From Truepera sp. (GTDB taxonomy: Bacteria; Deinococcota; Deinococci; Deinococcales; Trueperaceae), in the NCBI GenBank assembly GCA_018333775.1, contig JAGXSO010000067.1, positions 1 through 10,453 on the forward strand: DNA of 10,453 nucleotides. Reading direction: 5' to 3'. Numbering within the stretch: the stretch's first letter is position 1; each line of letters begins with the position of its first letter. This document shows, one piece after another, positions 1-6,122 of this stretch. A program made the translations under genes and the position numbers. Below the pieces are notes generated by a model. It saw only the letters and a program-made list of their open reading frames with translations, ran no database searches and was not told the origin of the DNA.

Positions 1-130
1 CAGCCCCTTCTCGCCTCAAGTGGTTGTAGACCGTTTGCCGGCTGACGCCAAAACGTTCTGATACGTGGCTTACCGGTTCCCCTTCGTTGACGTGATATCT
101 AATCACCAGACTCAACTCCTGTGGTATCAC
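1..130 (-). CDS. Transposase N-terminus (helix-turn-helix), cut by the window edge
   Basis: This frame runs off the left edge; 43 codons are visible. It begins with GTG at 130-128, preceded by an excellent ribosome-binding site (AAGGAGG, 140-146) nine bases upstream. The peptide starts MIPQELSLVIRYHVNEG and contains a helix-turn-helix at about residues 18-40, with the recognition-helix-like stretch FGVSRQTVYNHL. That pattern is typical of the DNA-binding domain that opens IS21 IstA, IS481 and IS3-type transposases. The DDE catalytic core would lie outside the window. The position just inside an IS terminus supports the transposase call; the family is uncertain. The ribosome-binding site can be locked in a hairpin (see the separate entry). 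Confidence 0.65.
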   Translation of the reverse strand, partial: MIPQELSLVIRYHVNEGEPVSHVSERFGVSRQTVYNHLRREGA

Positions 131-135
131 CGCCT

Positions 136-188
136 GAGGCCTCCTTTGACAGGTGTTCGTAGCTTTTTTAGCCTACTAAGGAGGCCTC
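136..188 (-). promoter_or_regulatory. Hairpin that can sequester the transposase ribosome-binding site
   Basis: GAGGCCTCCTT at 136-146 is the perfect 11-bp reverse complement of AAGGAGGCCTC at 178-188. In the minus-strand RNA the pairing buries the entire AAGGAGG ribosome-binding site (140-146) of the transposase in a stem. The 31-nt loop contains a second small hairpin (GTAGCT at 159-164 against AGCCTAC at 170-176, one bulged base). The structure forms only if the transcript starts upstream of 188, as it would in read-through from the cas operon. Such leaders are known in other insertion sequences to limit expression from impinging transcription; its use here is inferred. Confidence 0.55.
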
Positions 189-240
189 CTCCCTTGCTAA
201 GCTCGCTAACCGCTATCCATGTGCCGACAGTCTCAAAGTG

Positions 241-1806
241 TCAACTTCTTGCCGTCGTTTCTGTCCATTTTAAAACCGGCGGTGACATTTGCTGGTGGAT
301 GTGAGCAAGCAGTATACCCTCACTCTTGTAGATGGCCCGCAGCGCTCTGGCATCGTCTCCGGCAGCGAGTTTGGTCAACTGCCAGGCCCGCAAGGCTTCC
401 CGCAGGAGAACTGCCTGCCAGGTTTGCTTTAGCCTCTCCTGCTTGGTCTCGAAATCCAAACTTAGTTGTTGGATCCAGCCGGTGAACTGGCCCTCGAGCG
501 CCGACCAGTACGCAGCCTGGTGGGGGAAGCTCTGCACCAGCTTGTTCACGTCGTCCTTGTGCGGCCGCCGGTCCCCCAGAGTAAGTAGTTGTGTAGCCAG
601 AACTCGAGCCGCCCCGTTCAAGGCTCTTCCCATCTCCTCGGCTCTCTCCAGGTTCTCCTCCACAAACCGCCAAATGTCCTTATCGCTCAGGATGGCCTCG
701 GGTAGGCGGAATATCTCTCCCCGCCATAGCTCAACCTTGGCCTGGTCGTTGGCCTGGCCCGCGACCATTACCGGAATACCCCGCTCCCTGAAGCGCTCCC
801 CCAGTACCCTATAGACATTGCGGGCCTGATCCACCACCCCCAGGCTGTGCATGGAGCCCGGCTTTGGGAGCAGTGAGGCGAAGTCTCGCCAGAGCGCCCT
901 ACCCTCACGAAAGCCTAGCGGATACCGCTTGGAAGGGTCTTTGGGATCAGGGCGGAAAGCCACCATCGGATCAGGTCGTATCGCGGCTTCCTCGTATCGG
1001 ATCCCCGAGGCGTAGGCGATCCAGCGCACCACCGCCTGGCCGTGCTCCTCCTCGGGCTCGAGGCGTACCGAGCGCGAGAGCCAGGTGTAGCGGTTTACGA
1101 TGCCTTTGGGAGTGGCCCTGGCTGCCTCGCAGTTCTCCATGTCGGATACCCGCAGGGGGGGCCGCTCCCAGGTAGCAAAGTCACGCTCGTGCTCGCTGGT
1201 GGAATAACCTACCAGGTTCAAACACAGGGTTTGATGAAGATTCTCACCCAGCATGAGCGCCAGCGCTGCCGTCGCGACGGGTGCGGTAGCGGTGTGGCAG
1301 AGCACGCTCTTGCCTGCGGAAATGGCAAAGGTCTGGTTGGCAACCAGCAGGCGGGCGGCCTCGGCGGGCTGAATCGGGCGGGGCCTCGAGGTGACGGTGT
1401 GGTCGAACAGAACCTTGTTGTTGTCCGAGTTAAGTTCGGGGGCCAGCACCGTCCAGGAGCGGCTAGAGCGCTCGAGGGTAAAGTCTGGCACCTGGTAGAA
1501 GGGCTTCTCGGGGTGGAACAGGTCAAAACGGTCGTGGTGCTTGACCAGATAAGCCCGGATCTTCTCGCCGTCAAAGCCGTTTTTGAACCAGCCTTCCGCC
1601 TGGTAGGAATCTACAGGGCCCTGCAGCGCCCGGTGCAAAACGGCCAGCATCAGACGGTGCAGGGCTGTGGTAACGAGCGGGCTGGGGTCTTCGAGGCGGT
1701 TAAACCGGTGGCCTTCGAGCAGGGCTTGTTCGAGGCTGACCATGGTTAGGTTGCCTCCGTCTCGAACGGGTATCCAGGGTTCGGTGATGAGGTTGAATAT
1801 GGGCAA
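241..1806 (-). CDS. casA: Type I-E Cascade large subunit Cse1/CasA (Cas8e), C-terminus replaced by IS sequence
   Basis: Cse1 is the large subunit of the type I-E Cascade complex. It recognises the PAM in target DNA and recruits Cas3. The N-terminus (PIFNLITEPWIPVRDGG) and later stretches such as PFYQVPDF and SAGKSVLCHTATAPVA are characteristic of Cse1. The start is TTG at 1806-1804, chosen because AAGGAGG lies six bases upstream; no ATG nearby fits. About 506 residues are native and the final 15 (MSPPVLKWTETTARS) are read from the IS terminus, ending at a TGA inside the element. Known Cse1 proteins are about 500 residues long, so little of the C-terminal helical bundle may be missing and the protein could still fold. 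casB would normally follow directly, but the IS takes its place. A strong promoter lies 300 bp upstream. Confidence 0.92.
   Translation of the reverse strand: MPIFNLITEPWIPVRDGGNLTMVSLEQALLEGHRFNRLEDPSPLVTTALHRLMLAVLHRALQGPVDSYQAEGWFKNGFDGEKIRAYLVKHHDRFDLFHPEKPFYQVPDFTLERSSRSWTVLAPELNSDNNKVLFDHTVTSRPRPIQPAEAARLLVANQTFAISAGKSVLCHTATAPVATAALALMLGENLHQTLCLNLVGYSTSEHERDFATWERPPLRVSDMENCEAARATPKGIVNRYTWLSRSVRLEPEEEHGQAVVRWIAYASGIRYEEAAIRPDPMVAFRPDPKDPSKRYPLGFREGRALWRDFASLLPKPGSMHSLGVVDQARNVYRVLGERFRERGIPVMVAGQANDQAKVELWRGEIFRLPEAILSDKDIWRFVEENLERAEEMGRALNGAARVLATQLLTLGDRRPHKDDVNKLVQSFPHQAAYWSALEGQFTGWIQQLSLDFETKQERLKQTWQAVLLREALRAWQLTKLAAGDDARALRAIYKSEGILLAHIHQQMSPPVLKWTETTARS
261..287 (-). repeat. 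Terminal inverted repeat of the insertion sequence
   Basis: The 27 bases that read inward from 287 on the minus strand start with TGTCACCGCCGG and end with AAAATGGACAG. The partner repeat at the other IS end lies outside the window, so the repeat length is a guess from similarity to known IS21-like ends. It abuts the point where the casA reading frame stops resembling Cse1. Confidence 0.5.
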
Positions 1807-1818
1807 GTTACACCTCCT

Positions 1819-1848
1819 TCATCTCGGGTCAAGAGCCGGTAACAACAC
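1819..1848 (-). CDS. Possible nine-codon leader peptide ahead of casA
   Basis: GTG at 1848 opens a short frame (MLLPALDPR) that ends in TGA at 1819-1821. A strong ribosome-binding site (AAGGAGG) lies five bases before this GTG. The stop sits just ahead of the casA ribosome-binding site (AAGGAGG, then TTG), so ribosomes finishing here could re-initiate on casA, which has the weak start codon TTG. There is no family evidence for such a peptide. An alternative is that AAGGAGG occurs twice by chance in a purine-rich leader. Confidence 0.25.
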   Translation of the reverse strand: MLLPALDPR

Positions 1849-1864
1849 AATCCCCTCCTTATCC

Positions 1865-2059
1865 TTATGAAGTGTCGTACCATGCGTCATGCGAGCCGTA
1901 CTGCTCGAGCAAACGATATTCGGCTAACCCCAGCCGGAATTCATCCCGGAGCCGTTCAGGGTTCGCGATTTCAGCAGCACCTGCCGCATCCATCACCATC
2001 TCAGTTAGCTCGTCGTCTGCTAAAATGCCATAGAGCACGGAGTACCCCTCCAGTCTCAC
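1865..2059 (-). CDS. Small acidic protein of unknown function between cas3 and casA
   Basis: I do not recognise this protein. With GTG at 2059 it is 64 residues, acidic and predicted mostly helical (GILADDELTEMVMDAAGAAE, then NPERLRDEFRLGLAEYRLLE). This start has a GAGAGAGG ribosome-binding site seven bases upstream and lies about 45 bases downstream of the transcription start expected from the promoter at 2111-2139. The same frame stays open to an ATG at 2263 that overlaps the cas3 stop (ATGA), giving a 132-residue alternative that would be translationally coupled to cas3. I prefer the short form because the extra 68 codons contain a near-consensus promoter and other DNA-level signals. Third-position GC is about 60 percent in both halves and does not decide between them. 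The gene is not a core I-E cas gene; a regulator, an antitoxin-like protein or a chance frame are all possible. Confidence 0.45.
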   Translation of the reverse strand: MRLEGYSVLYGILADDELTEMVMDAAGAAEIANPERLRDEFRLGLAEYRLLEQYGSHDAWYDTS

Positions 2060-2110
2060 CGAGGAACCTCTCTCTGCTTGGCGGCGGGTGAGGGTTTTCG
2101 GTTTCAGGCT

Positions 2111-2139
2111 ATTGTAGCAGAGGTTGACGATTGTGTCAA
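2111..2139 (-). promoter_or_regulatory. Strong sigma-70-type promoter for the small gene and casA
   Basis: On the minus strand a perfect TTGACA (2139-2134) is followed after exactly 17 bp by TACAAT (2116-2111). This gives 11 of 12 consensus positions at optimal spacing. Transcription would start near 2104 and run into the 64-codon gene and casA. The -35 lies in a small inverted repeat (TTGAC at 2124-2128, GTCAA at 2135-2139), and a 20-bp direct repeat ends six bases upstream. Cascade genes may therefore be transcribed independently of cas3. Confidence 0.75.
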
Positions 2140-2145
2140 TCTCCC

Positions 2146-2225
2146 TGACCCTCTGTACCACCAACTTACTTTCCAGTGTAACAACCCCACGGATGTGGGG
2201 ACGTGTGACCCTCAGTACTACCAAC
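2146..2225 (-). repeat. Two 20-bp direct repeats with 60-bp period upstream of the casA promoter
   Basis: On the plus strand, tgaccctctgtaccaccaac (2146-2165) and tgaccctcagtactaccaac (2206-2225) match at 18 of 20 positions. They lie exactly 60 bp apart. The proximal copy ends six bases upstream of the -35. They could be binding sites of a regulator, centred near -51 and -111. Because 60 is a multiple of three, they also encode a repeated peptide (LVVLRVT and LVVQRVR) in the long alternative frame. Confidence 0.6.
2178..2203. other. Solitary CRISPR-repeat-like hairpin between cas3 and casA
   Basis: CCCCACGGATGTGGGG forms a 6-bp stem with a four-base loop. Type I-E CRISPR repeats have this geometry (C4-rich stem, tetraloop), for example the CCCCGC-GCCA-GCGGGG core in E. 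coli. As I recall them, Thermus I-E repeats use a CCCCAC/GTGGGG stem. The plus-strand flank (GTGGGGAC...GTGACC) also recalls the 3' handle of such repeats. There is no second copy, so this is not an array. A plain transcription terminator behind cas3 is the main alternative, because TTGTT follows the hairpin on the minus strand. Confidence 0.4.
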
Positions 2226-2259
2226 GGTTCATCCACGCTTAGGCGAGGAACACGGCCTA

Positions 2260-4971
2260 TCATAGCGCATTCCTATAAACAACTCCAAGCTCGGGGTCCA
2301 GCTCGAGCACGAGTTCCTCTAGCACGGCGCGGCCCGCCTCGAGCACCACCGGATGGGCGTGGGCCAGCAAAGGGGTCTCGCTCCAGACCTTGGCGGCCAA
2401 ACCCTGGCTCTTTCGATGTGCCTTTAGCACCTCAAAACCATTGCGGGTCAGTTCGTGTCGGCTGAGCTTAACTGAGCGGGCAAGGATGCGCTTAGCCTCG
2501 CTTAGGTCGAGCTTGGCTGCCAGGCTCACTGCTTCCTTCCCACCTGTATCGAGGCAAAGCCTGCCCTCTACTTGTTGCAACAACACCACCGTAGCGCTGG
2601 GGCTCCCCTTGCGGGTGTGGAGAAGGCTAGGGTCGTCGTCTGGGTTGGGATCGTCGTCGGGGAGCTTGGGAAAAGTCTGGGGCTCGAGCCAGTCAGTCTC
2701 GTCAGGTTCGCCAAAGGCCGCGTAAAACGCCTCATCCCGTTCCCGTGAATCCTTCTTGTCCATGCGGGCCAGGGCCTGCTCAAGGGCCGTCTTCCACTCT
2801 TCCGAAAGTCCCTGGGGCGGCGGTTCGGTGTACACCTCCTGCACCAAGCGGTCAATGTCGCCCGGAAGGTCAATCTGGGTGCGGTCTTTCAGGGCAAGAT
2901 GGCTACGCAGCAGAACATAGCGTTCATAAATCCGCTCGGAGTCGCCAAAAATCGGCACACCCTCACCCTCCAGACCTGCCACCCACAGCACCGGCTCGGT
3001 GTGGGCGTGCCGTTCTTCGGCTTTTCGGGCATGGCGATACAGCCTCCCGGCGCGTTGCAGCACCAGATCCACCGGGGCCAGATCGGTGAACATTACGTCA
3101 AAGTCGAGGTCGAGCGACTGTTCCACCACCTGGGTTGCCACCAGGATGGCCTTGCGCGGCCTGCGGCGACCCAGCGAACTCTTCTTGCCAAACTTGATCT
3201 TGACCAACCGCTCGCGGTACAGGCGCTCCTCGAGGGGATAGCGGGCATGGAACAGATAAACCTCGACCCCATCGGGGTTGTTCGCGAGCGCCCGGTACAA
3301 ATCCTGTGCCCGCTTTACGGTGTTGACGATACAGGCCGCGCAGCCGCCCGATCTGACCTGCTCGAGCGCCCTCTGTGCCAGCGCTTCTAACTCAAAAGGC
3401 ACGGCCCGCACAGCGATGGTGGGCTGCTCTCGCGCCGCGAAGGTCTCCGCGACGGGAGCGTGGTCGCCTGCAAAGGCGCGAATGATGCGTGGGTAAGGTT
3501 TCCCAGGGAAGCTCTGCGCCCCGAACGCCTTTAGCAGACTTTCTCTCTTGGCCTTGGGCAGTGTCGCGCTCATCAGCACCACCGAGGAGTCCAAAGCCCT
3601 CAGCCAGCGCACCAGCGACTCGATTAGGCCGCTGGTGTAGGTGTCGTAGGCGTGTACCTCGTCCAGCACCACCAACCGGTTGCCCAGACCCCACAGCCTG
3701 ACAAACTGGTGCTTGGTAGGCAGAATGCCCAACAGCGCCTGATCCACCGTACCTACCGCGTACTCCGAGAGGAGCCCGCGCTTACGGTGAGAGAACCAGG
3801 CCTGCGCTTCTACCCCTTCGTCGCTCTGGTCTGGTGTGTTGGGGCGCACGCGTATCTTTTGGTAGGCCTCTACCAGCTCGCTGGCTCCGTGCAGGAGTTG
3901 CAGGTCGAGCCTTCGTGATTTCCCGTACTGACCAAGGAACTCCTTGACCCGCTCGAACATCAGGTTACCGGTGGCCTGCGTAGGCAGCGCGATATACATC
4001 CCCCGATGCGCGTTAGCCACTTGCAGGCGCAGATGGGCATAAAGTGCGGCCTCAGTCTTACCTTCGCCCATAGGTGCTTCAATCAGGAATAGAGCAGGGG
4101 TGTCTTCCACTCCCTCCAGCAAGCGCTCGAGCACGGCTTGCAGCGGGCGAGCCCTGAACGGCTGGCCGGGTTTACCAAGGTAAGCAAACACCTCCTCCAG
4201 GGCTTGCGGTTTGGCCGTAAGGGTTTCCCGCTTGAACCAGCCCAGACTATCAAGCTTTTGCGCCGCCTGTAATTTGGCGCCACGGTAATACTCAGCCAGG
4301 TTGTCACCAAGTGGACAAAAGTCGAAACTGGAGCCAATCCAGTCGGCGAAGCTGGTCAGGCCCGCCAGCCGCTCGAAGGCCGCGCCTCCATAGATGGGGA
4401 CTTTCGGGGCCTCGCCCACCTCGAGCGCTTCAAGTACGGCCCCGAAAAGTTCCCAGCGCACCTCGTCCCAGATCCCCTTTCCTGCCTCTCTGCTCACCAC
4501 CTCCTTAAGCTCATCTCCCGTTACCCGGAAGCCGTGATGTTCACCAACTGCGGCAGCGGCGTTTTCGGCGGCCCTGCGTGTCCAGCCTCGCTCCTCAAGA
4601 AGATCAGGCAGCACAGCCTCACTGATCACGCTGTGGGAGATGTCTTTAGGCGGAGGTGTAGGGTTAACCGACCAGGTAAGCCCTGCTGCCCACACTCGCT
4701 CTTTGCCCTCGAGCCACTTCTGCTGAAATGCAGGGCTGGCCTTACCAATATCATGCAGGCCTACTAAGGCAGATACCCAGGCCTTAGCTTGCTGGGGTTC
4801 TAGATTCAGATCACGGGCGTATAGCTCGAGGGTTTTTGGCGGTTCGCGCTCTAGGATTGCTTCGGTGCATGCAGCTACATCAAGCAGATGTCCTATGACC
4901 GGATGCCAGGAGGTTTTCTCCCGATTCCTCGCACTCTTTGCCCACAACGACCTAGCCGCATCAGATAGCAT
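2260..4971 (-). CDS. cas3: CRISPR-associated nuclease-helicase Cas3 (type I-E)
   Basis: Cas3 is recruited by Cascade bound to its target, nicks the displaced strand and degrades DNA while moving 3' to 5'. The 903 residues match the usual Cas3 length. The HD nuclease domain occupies roughly residues 1-220 with His23, His28, His73-Asp74 (GLHDIGK), His113, His145-His146 and Asp210 visible. The helicase follows, with Walker A GEGKTE (Lys305), DEVH at 437-440, SAT at 468-470 and motif VI QRAGRLYRH near 639-647. A C-terminal domain completes the protein. All key residues appear intact. The ATG at 4971 lies 27 bp after the WYL gene stop, with a weak GGGTGA ribosome-binding site, so the two are probably cotranscribed. 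Confidence 0.96.
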   Translation of the reverse strand: MLSDAARSLWAKSARNREKTSWHPVIGHLLDVAACTEAILEREPPKTLELYARDLNLEPQQAKAWVSALVGLHDIGKASPAFQQKWLEGKERVWAAGLTWSVNPTPPPKDISHSVISEAVLPDLLEERGWTRRAAENAAAAVGEHHGFRVTGDELKEVVSREAGKGIWDEVRWELFGAVLEALEVGEAPKVPIYGGAAFERLAGLTSFADWIGSSFDFCPLGDNLAEYYRGAKLQAAQKLDSLGWFKRETLTAKPQALEEVFAYLGKPGQPFRARPLQAVLERLLEGVEDTPALFLIEAPMGEGKTEAALYAHLRLQVANAHRGMYIALPTQATGNLMFERVKEFLGQYGKSRRLDLQLLHGASELVEAYQKIRVRPNTPDQSDEGVEAQAWFSHRKRGLLSEYAVGTVDQALLGILPTKHQFVRLWGLGNRLVVLDEVHAYDTYTSGLIESLVRWLRALDSSVVLMSATLPKAKRESLLKAFGAQSFPGKPYPRIIRAFAGDHAPVAETFAAREQPTIAVRAVPFELEALAQRALEQVRSGGCAACIVNTVKRAQDLYRALANNPDGVEVYLFHARYPLEERLYRERLVKIKFGKKSSLGRRRPRKAILVATQVVEQSLDLDFDVMFTDLAPVDLVLQRAGRLYRHARKAEERHAHTEPVLWVAGLEGEGVPIFGDSERIYERYVLLRSHLALKDRTQIDLPGDIDRLVQEVYTEPPPQGLSEEWKTALEQALARMDKKDSRERDEAFYAAFGEPDETDWLEPQTFPKLPDDDPNPDDDPSLLHTRKGSPSATVVLLQQVEGRLCLDTGGKEAVSLAAKLDLSEAKRILARSVKLSRHELTRNGFEVLKAHRKSQGLAAKVWSETPLLAHAHPVVLEAGRAVLEELVLELDPELGVVYRNAL

Positions 4972-4998
4972 CGCTATTCACCCTAGCGGATAAGCGCG

Positions 4999-6003
4999 TC
5001 AATCCTTGTCACGCAGCGCCGCCACCTGCCGCGCCTCCTCGAGCCACCTGCTTCTCAAGCTCTCCGGCTTTAGCACCTCCACCCGCGGCCCCCAGCTCTG
5101 CACCCAGGAGAGTAGCTCGAGCGGAAAGTTGTCGTTGGTGGTGCCCACGGTAATACAAACCTCGAGGCCCCCATCAGGAAGCCTCGAGGCAATACACAAG
5201 TTGGGGTAGCCGCCCTCCAAAATGCGATAGGCGGCCTCGGGGCGGATCAAAAGCCGCACTTCAACCGGCTCACCGCCACTGCTCCCGACCACCCCCCAGG
5301 CACCCGAGAGGTAGTCTCGGGGGTCGAAATCTTTGGGGATGGTATAGGCGCCCGGTTCGCCCAGGGTCCTGACCCGGCGCATCCGGCTGAGTTTGTAGGT
5401 GCGCAATGCCCGGTGGTAGCCGCACTCGTGCCCGATCACGTACATGCCCAGGTTGGTGCGGGCTACCTCGAGGAAATAGACCTCGAGCAGGTTTCTGCGC
5501 GGCCTGCCCGAGCCGCCGGGCTTGAGGTAATCAAACTCGATCACCTGGCGCTTAAACCAGGCCTCGGCCACCATTGCCATGGCCATGCCTTCATCCTGGT
5601 GTCTCAGACTGCGGCGCTCGAGGTCCTCGGTGCTCTTGAGGGCTAGTTCCTGGGCAGGCATAGGCAGCCGCCGGGCCAGTTTTTTCAGGGCCGAAAGGTA
5701 GGTCGGCTCGTAGCCGGGGGTGTGGTGATAGAGCATCCGCAAGGCGCTGTGTGTGACCAGGGCTTCCACCGGGCTCAGCTCGTAGCCCTGCAGCAGCTGA
5801 TACTGGGGCGAACGACCCTCTCTGGCAACCTCAATGGCTTGGAGATCTTCGAGCAAATAGCGCAGGGCTGTGCGCTTGCCCACCCCCAATACCTGAGCCA
5901 ATTCCTTGGCTGTGTAGGGCTTGGCAGCCAGCAAATCTCTGGCCTCCAGCAGCCGAAGCGACTTCTTATGATCGGCGCTTTTCCGGTGTGATTCGCGACT
6001 CAT
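4999..6003 (-). CDS. WYL-domain transcriptional regulator heading the cas operon
   Basis: The 334-residue protein has an N-terminal winged helix-turn-helix (about residues 29-55, YTAKELAQVLGVGKRTALRY). A WYL domain follows at about 150-240, where the name-giving triplet is MYV in LGMYVIGHE, then YKLSRMRRVRTL. The C-terminal stretch (about 245-330) fits a WCX-type domain. WYL regulators bind DNA and are thought to sense nucleic-acid or nucleotide ligands; several control CRISPR-Cas or other phage-defence loci, for example the I-D repressor Sll7009 of Synechocystis. Its place first in the operon with cas3 suggests it regulates this locus, probably including itself. Repressor versus activator cannot be told from sequence. 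The start at 6003 has a GTGAGG ribosome-binding site close by. Confidence 0.9.
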   Translation of the reverse strand: MSRESHRKSADHKKSLRLLEARDLLAAKPYTAKELAQVLGVGKRTALRYLLEDLQAIEVAREGRSPQYQLLQGYELSPVEALVTHSALRMLYHHTPGYEPTYLSALKKLARRLPMPAQELALKSTEDLERRSLRHQDEGMAMAMVAEAWFKRQVIEFDYLKPGGSGRPRRNLLEVYFLEVARTNLGMYVIGHECGYHRALRTYKLSRMRRVRTLGEPGAYTIPKDFDPRDYLSGAWGVVGSSGGEPVEVRLLIRPEAAYRILEGGYPNLCIASRLPDGGLEVCITVGTTNDNFPLELLSWVQSWGPRVEVLKPESLRSRWLEEARQVAALRDKD

Positions 6004-6013
6004 GCAGCCTCAC

Positions 6014-6027
6014 TTAATAACGATTAA
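6014..6027. promoter_or_regulatory. AT-rich palindrome, possible WYL operator
   Basis: TTAAT-AACG-ATTAA is an inverted repeat with 5-bp arms, between the proposed -10 and the start codon of the WYL gene. It is clearly more AT-rich than its surroundings. A regulator bound here would block transcript initiation or early elongation, so autoregulation by the WYL protein is a reasonable inference. There is no direct evidence of the ligand or the binding protein. Confidence 0.35.
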
Positions 6028-6034
6028 TGGCACT

Positions 6035-6063
6035 AGCTTACGACGAACAGTGATTGGTCGCAA
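6035..6063 (-). promoter_or_regulatory. Candidate promoter for the WYL-cas3 operon
   Basis: On the minus strand TTGCGA (6063-6058) and TAAGCT (6040-6035) are separated by exactly 17 bp, placing the start site near 6028, just upstream of or within the palindrome at 6014-6027. The -35 matches 4 of 6 consensus positions and the -10 is modest, which suits a regulated promoter. It is the only good candidate in the 5' region of the gene. Confidence 0.4.
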
Positions 6064-6065
6064 AG

Positions 6066-6122
6066 TAAAAAAACCCCTTTTGCCAGCAGTCAGAGCTCTT
6101 ATCCAACCGGCGTTAAAGGGGT
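6066..6122 (-). terminator. Rho-independent terminator-like hairpin, minus strand
   Basis: On the minus strand ACCCCTTT (6122-6115) pairs with AAAGGGGT (6080-6073), and the run of seven T ends at 6067. Inside, GCCGG (6112-6108) can pair with CTGGC (6086-6082), so the large loop is itself structured. It could insulate the WYL promoter just downstream from antisense read-through, or end a small RNA made in 6123-6244, for which I see no convincing promoter. The 6004-6244 gap otherwise holds only the promoters and palindrome listed here. Confidence 0.45.

Larger units (their letters stand above)
1..287 (-). mobile_element. Left part of an insertion sequence (IS21- or IS481-like), inserted into casA
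   Basis: The minus strand reads TGTCACCGCCGGTTTTAAAA from position 287 inward, followed by TGGACAG. A TGTCA tip followed by a GTTTTnAAATGGACAG-like block resembles the ends of IS21-family elements, and similar TGTCACCG tips occur in IS481-like elements. A second related block (AGAAGTTGACACTTTG) follows inside, as in the multiple terminal repeats of IS21 elements. A ribosome-binding site and a helix-turn-helix transposase N-terminus follow in the same orientation. The junction falls inside the last codons of casA, which fixes the boundary near 287. The other end and any target duplication lie outside the window, so the family and exact length cannot be settled here. Confidence 0.7.

Noticed and set aside
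239..244. Outward or inward promoter in the IS end from TTGACA
   Set aside because: A -35 match exists on the minus strand, but no acceptable -10 follows at 16-19 bp.
332..814. 160-codon plus-strand open frame across the casA 3' half
   Set aside because: Serine- and arginine-rich composition typical of an antisense shadow; the casA frame explains the sequence.
1042..1749. 235-codon plus-strand open frame across casA
   Set aside because: It lies wholly antisense to a clear Cse1 gene, has no recognisable domain or ribosome-binding site, and long antisense frames are expected at this GC content.
2146..2225. A CRISPR array made of the 60-bp-spaced repeats
   Set aside because: There are only two copies, they differ from each other, and the hairpin of a I-E repeat lies between them and not in them.
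2060..2263. N-terminal 68-codon extension of the small gene between cas3 and casA
   Set aside because: It contains a near-consensus promoter, a direct repeat and a CRISPR-repeat-like hairpin, and would not be on the promoter's transcript. It is kept as an alternative because of its ATGA overlap with cas3.
2899..3390. 163-codon plus-strand frame across cas3
   Set aside because: Antisense to conserved helicase motifs of Cas3; no family features.
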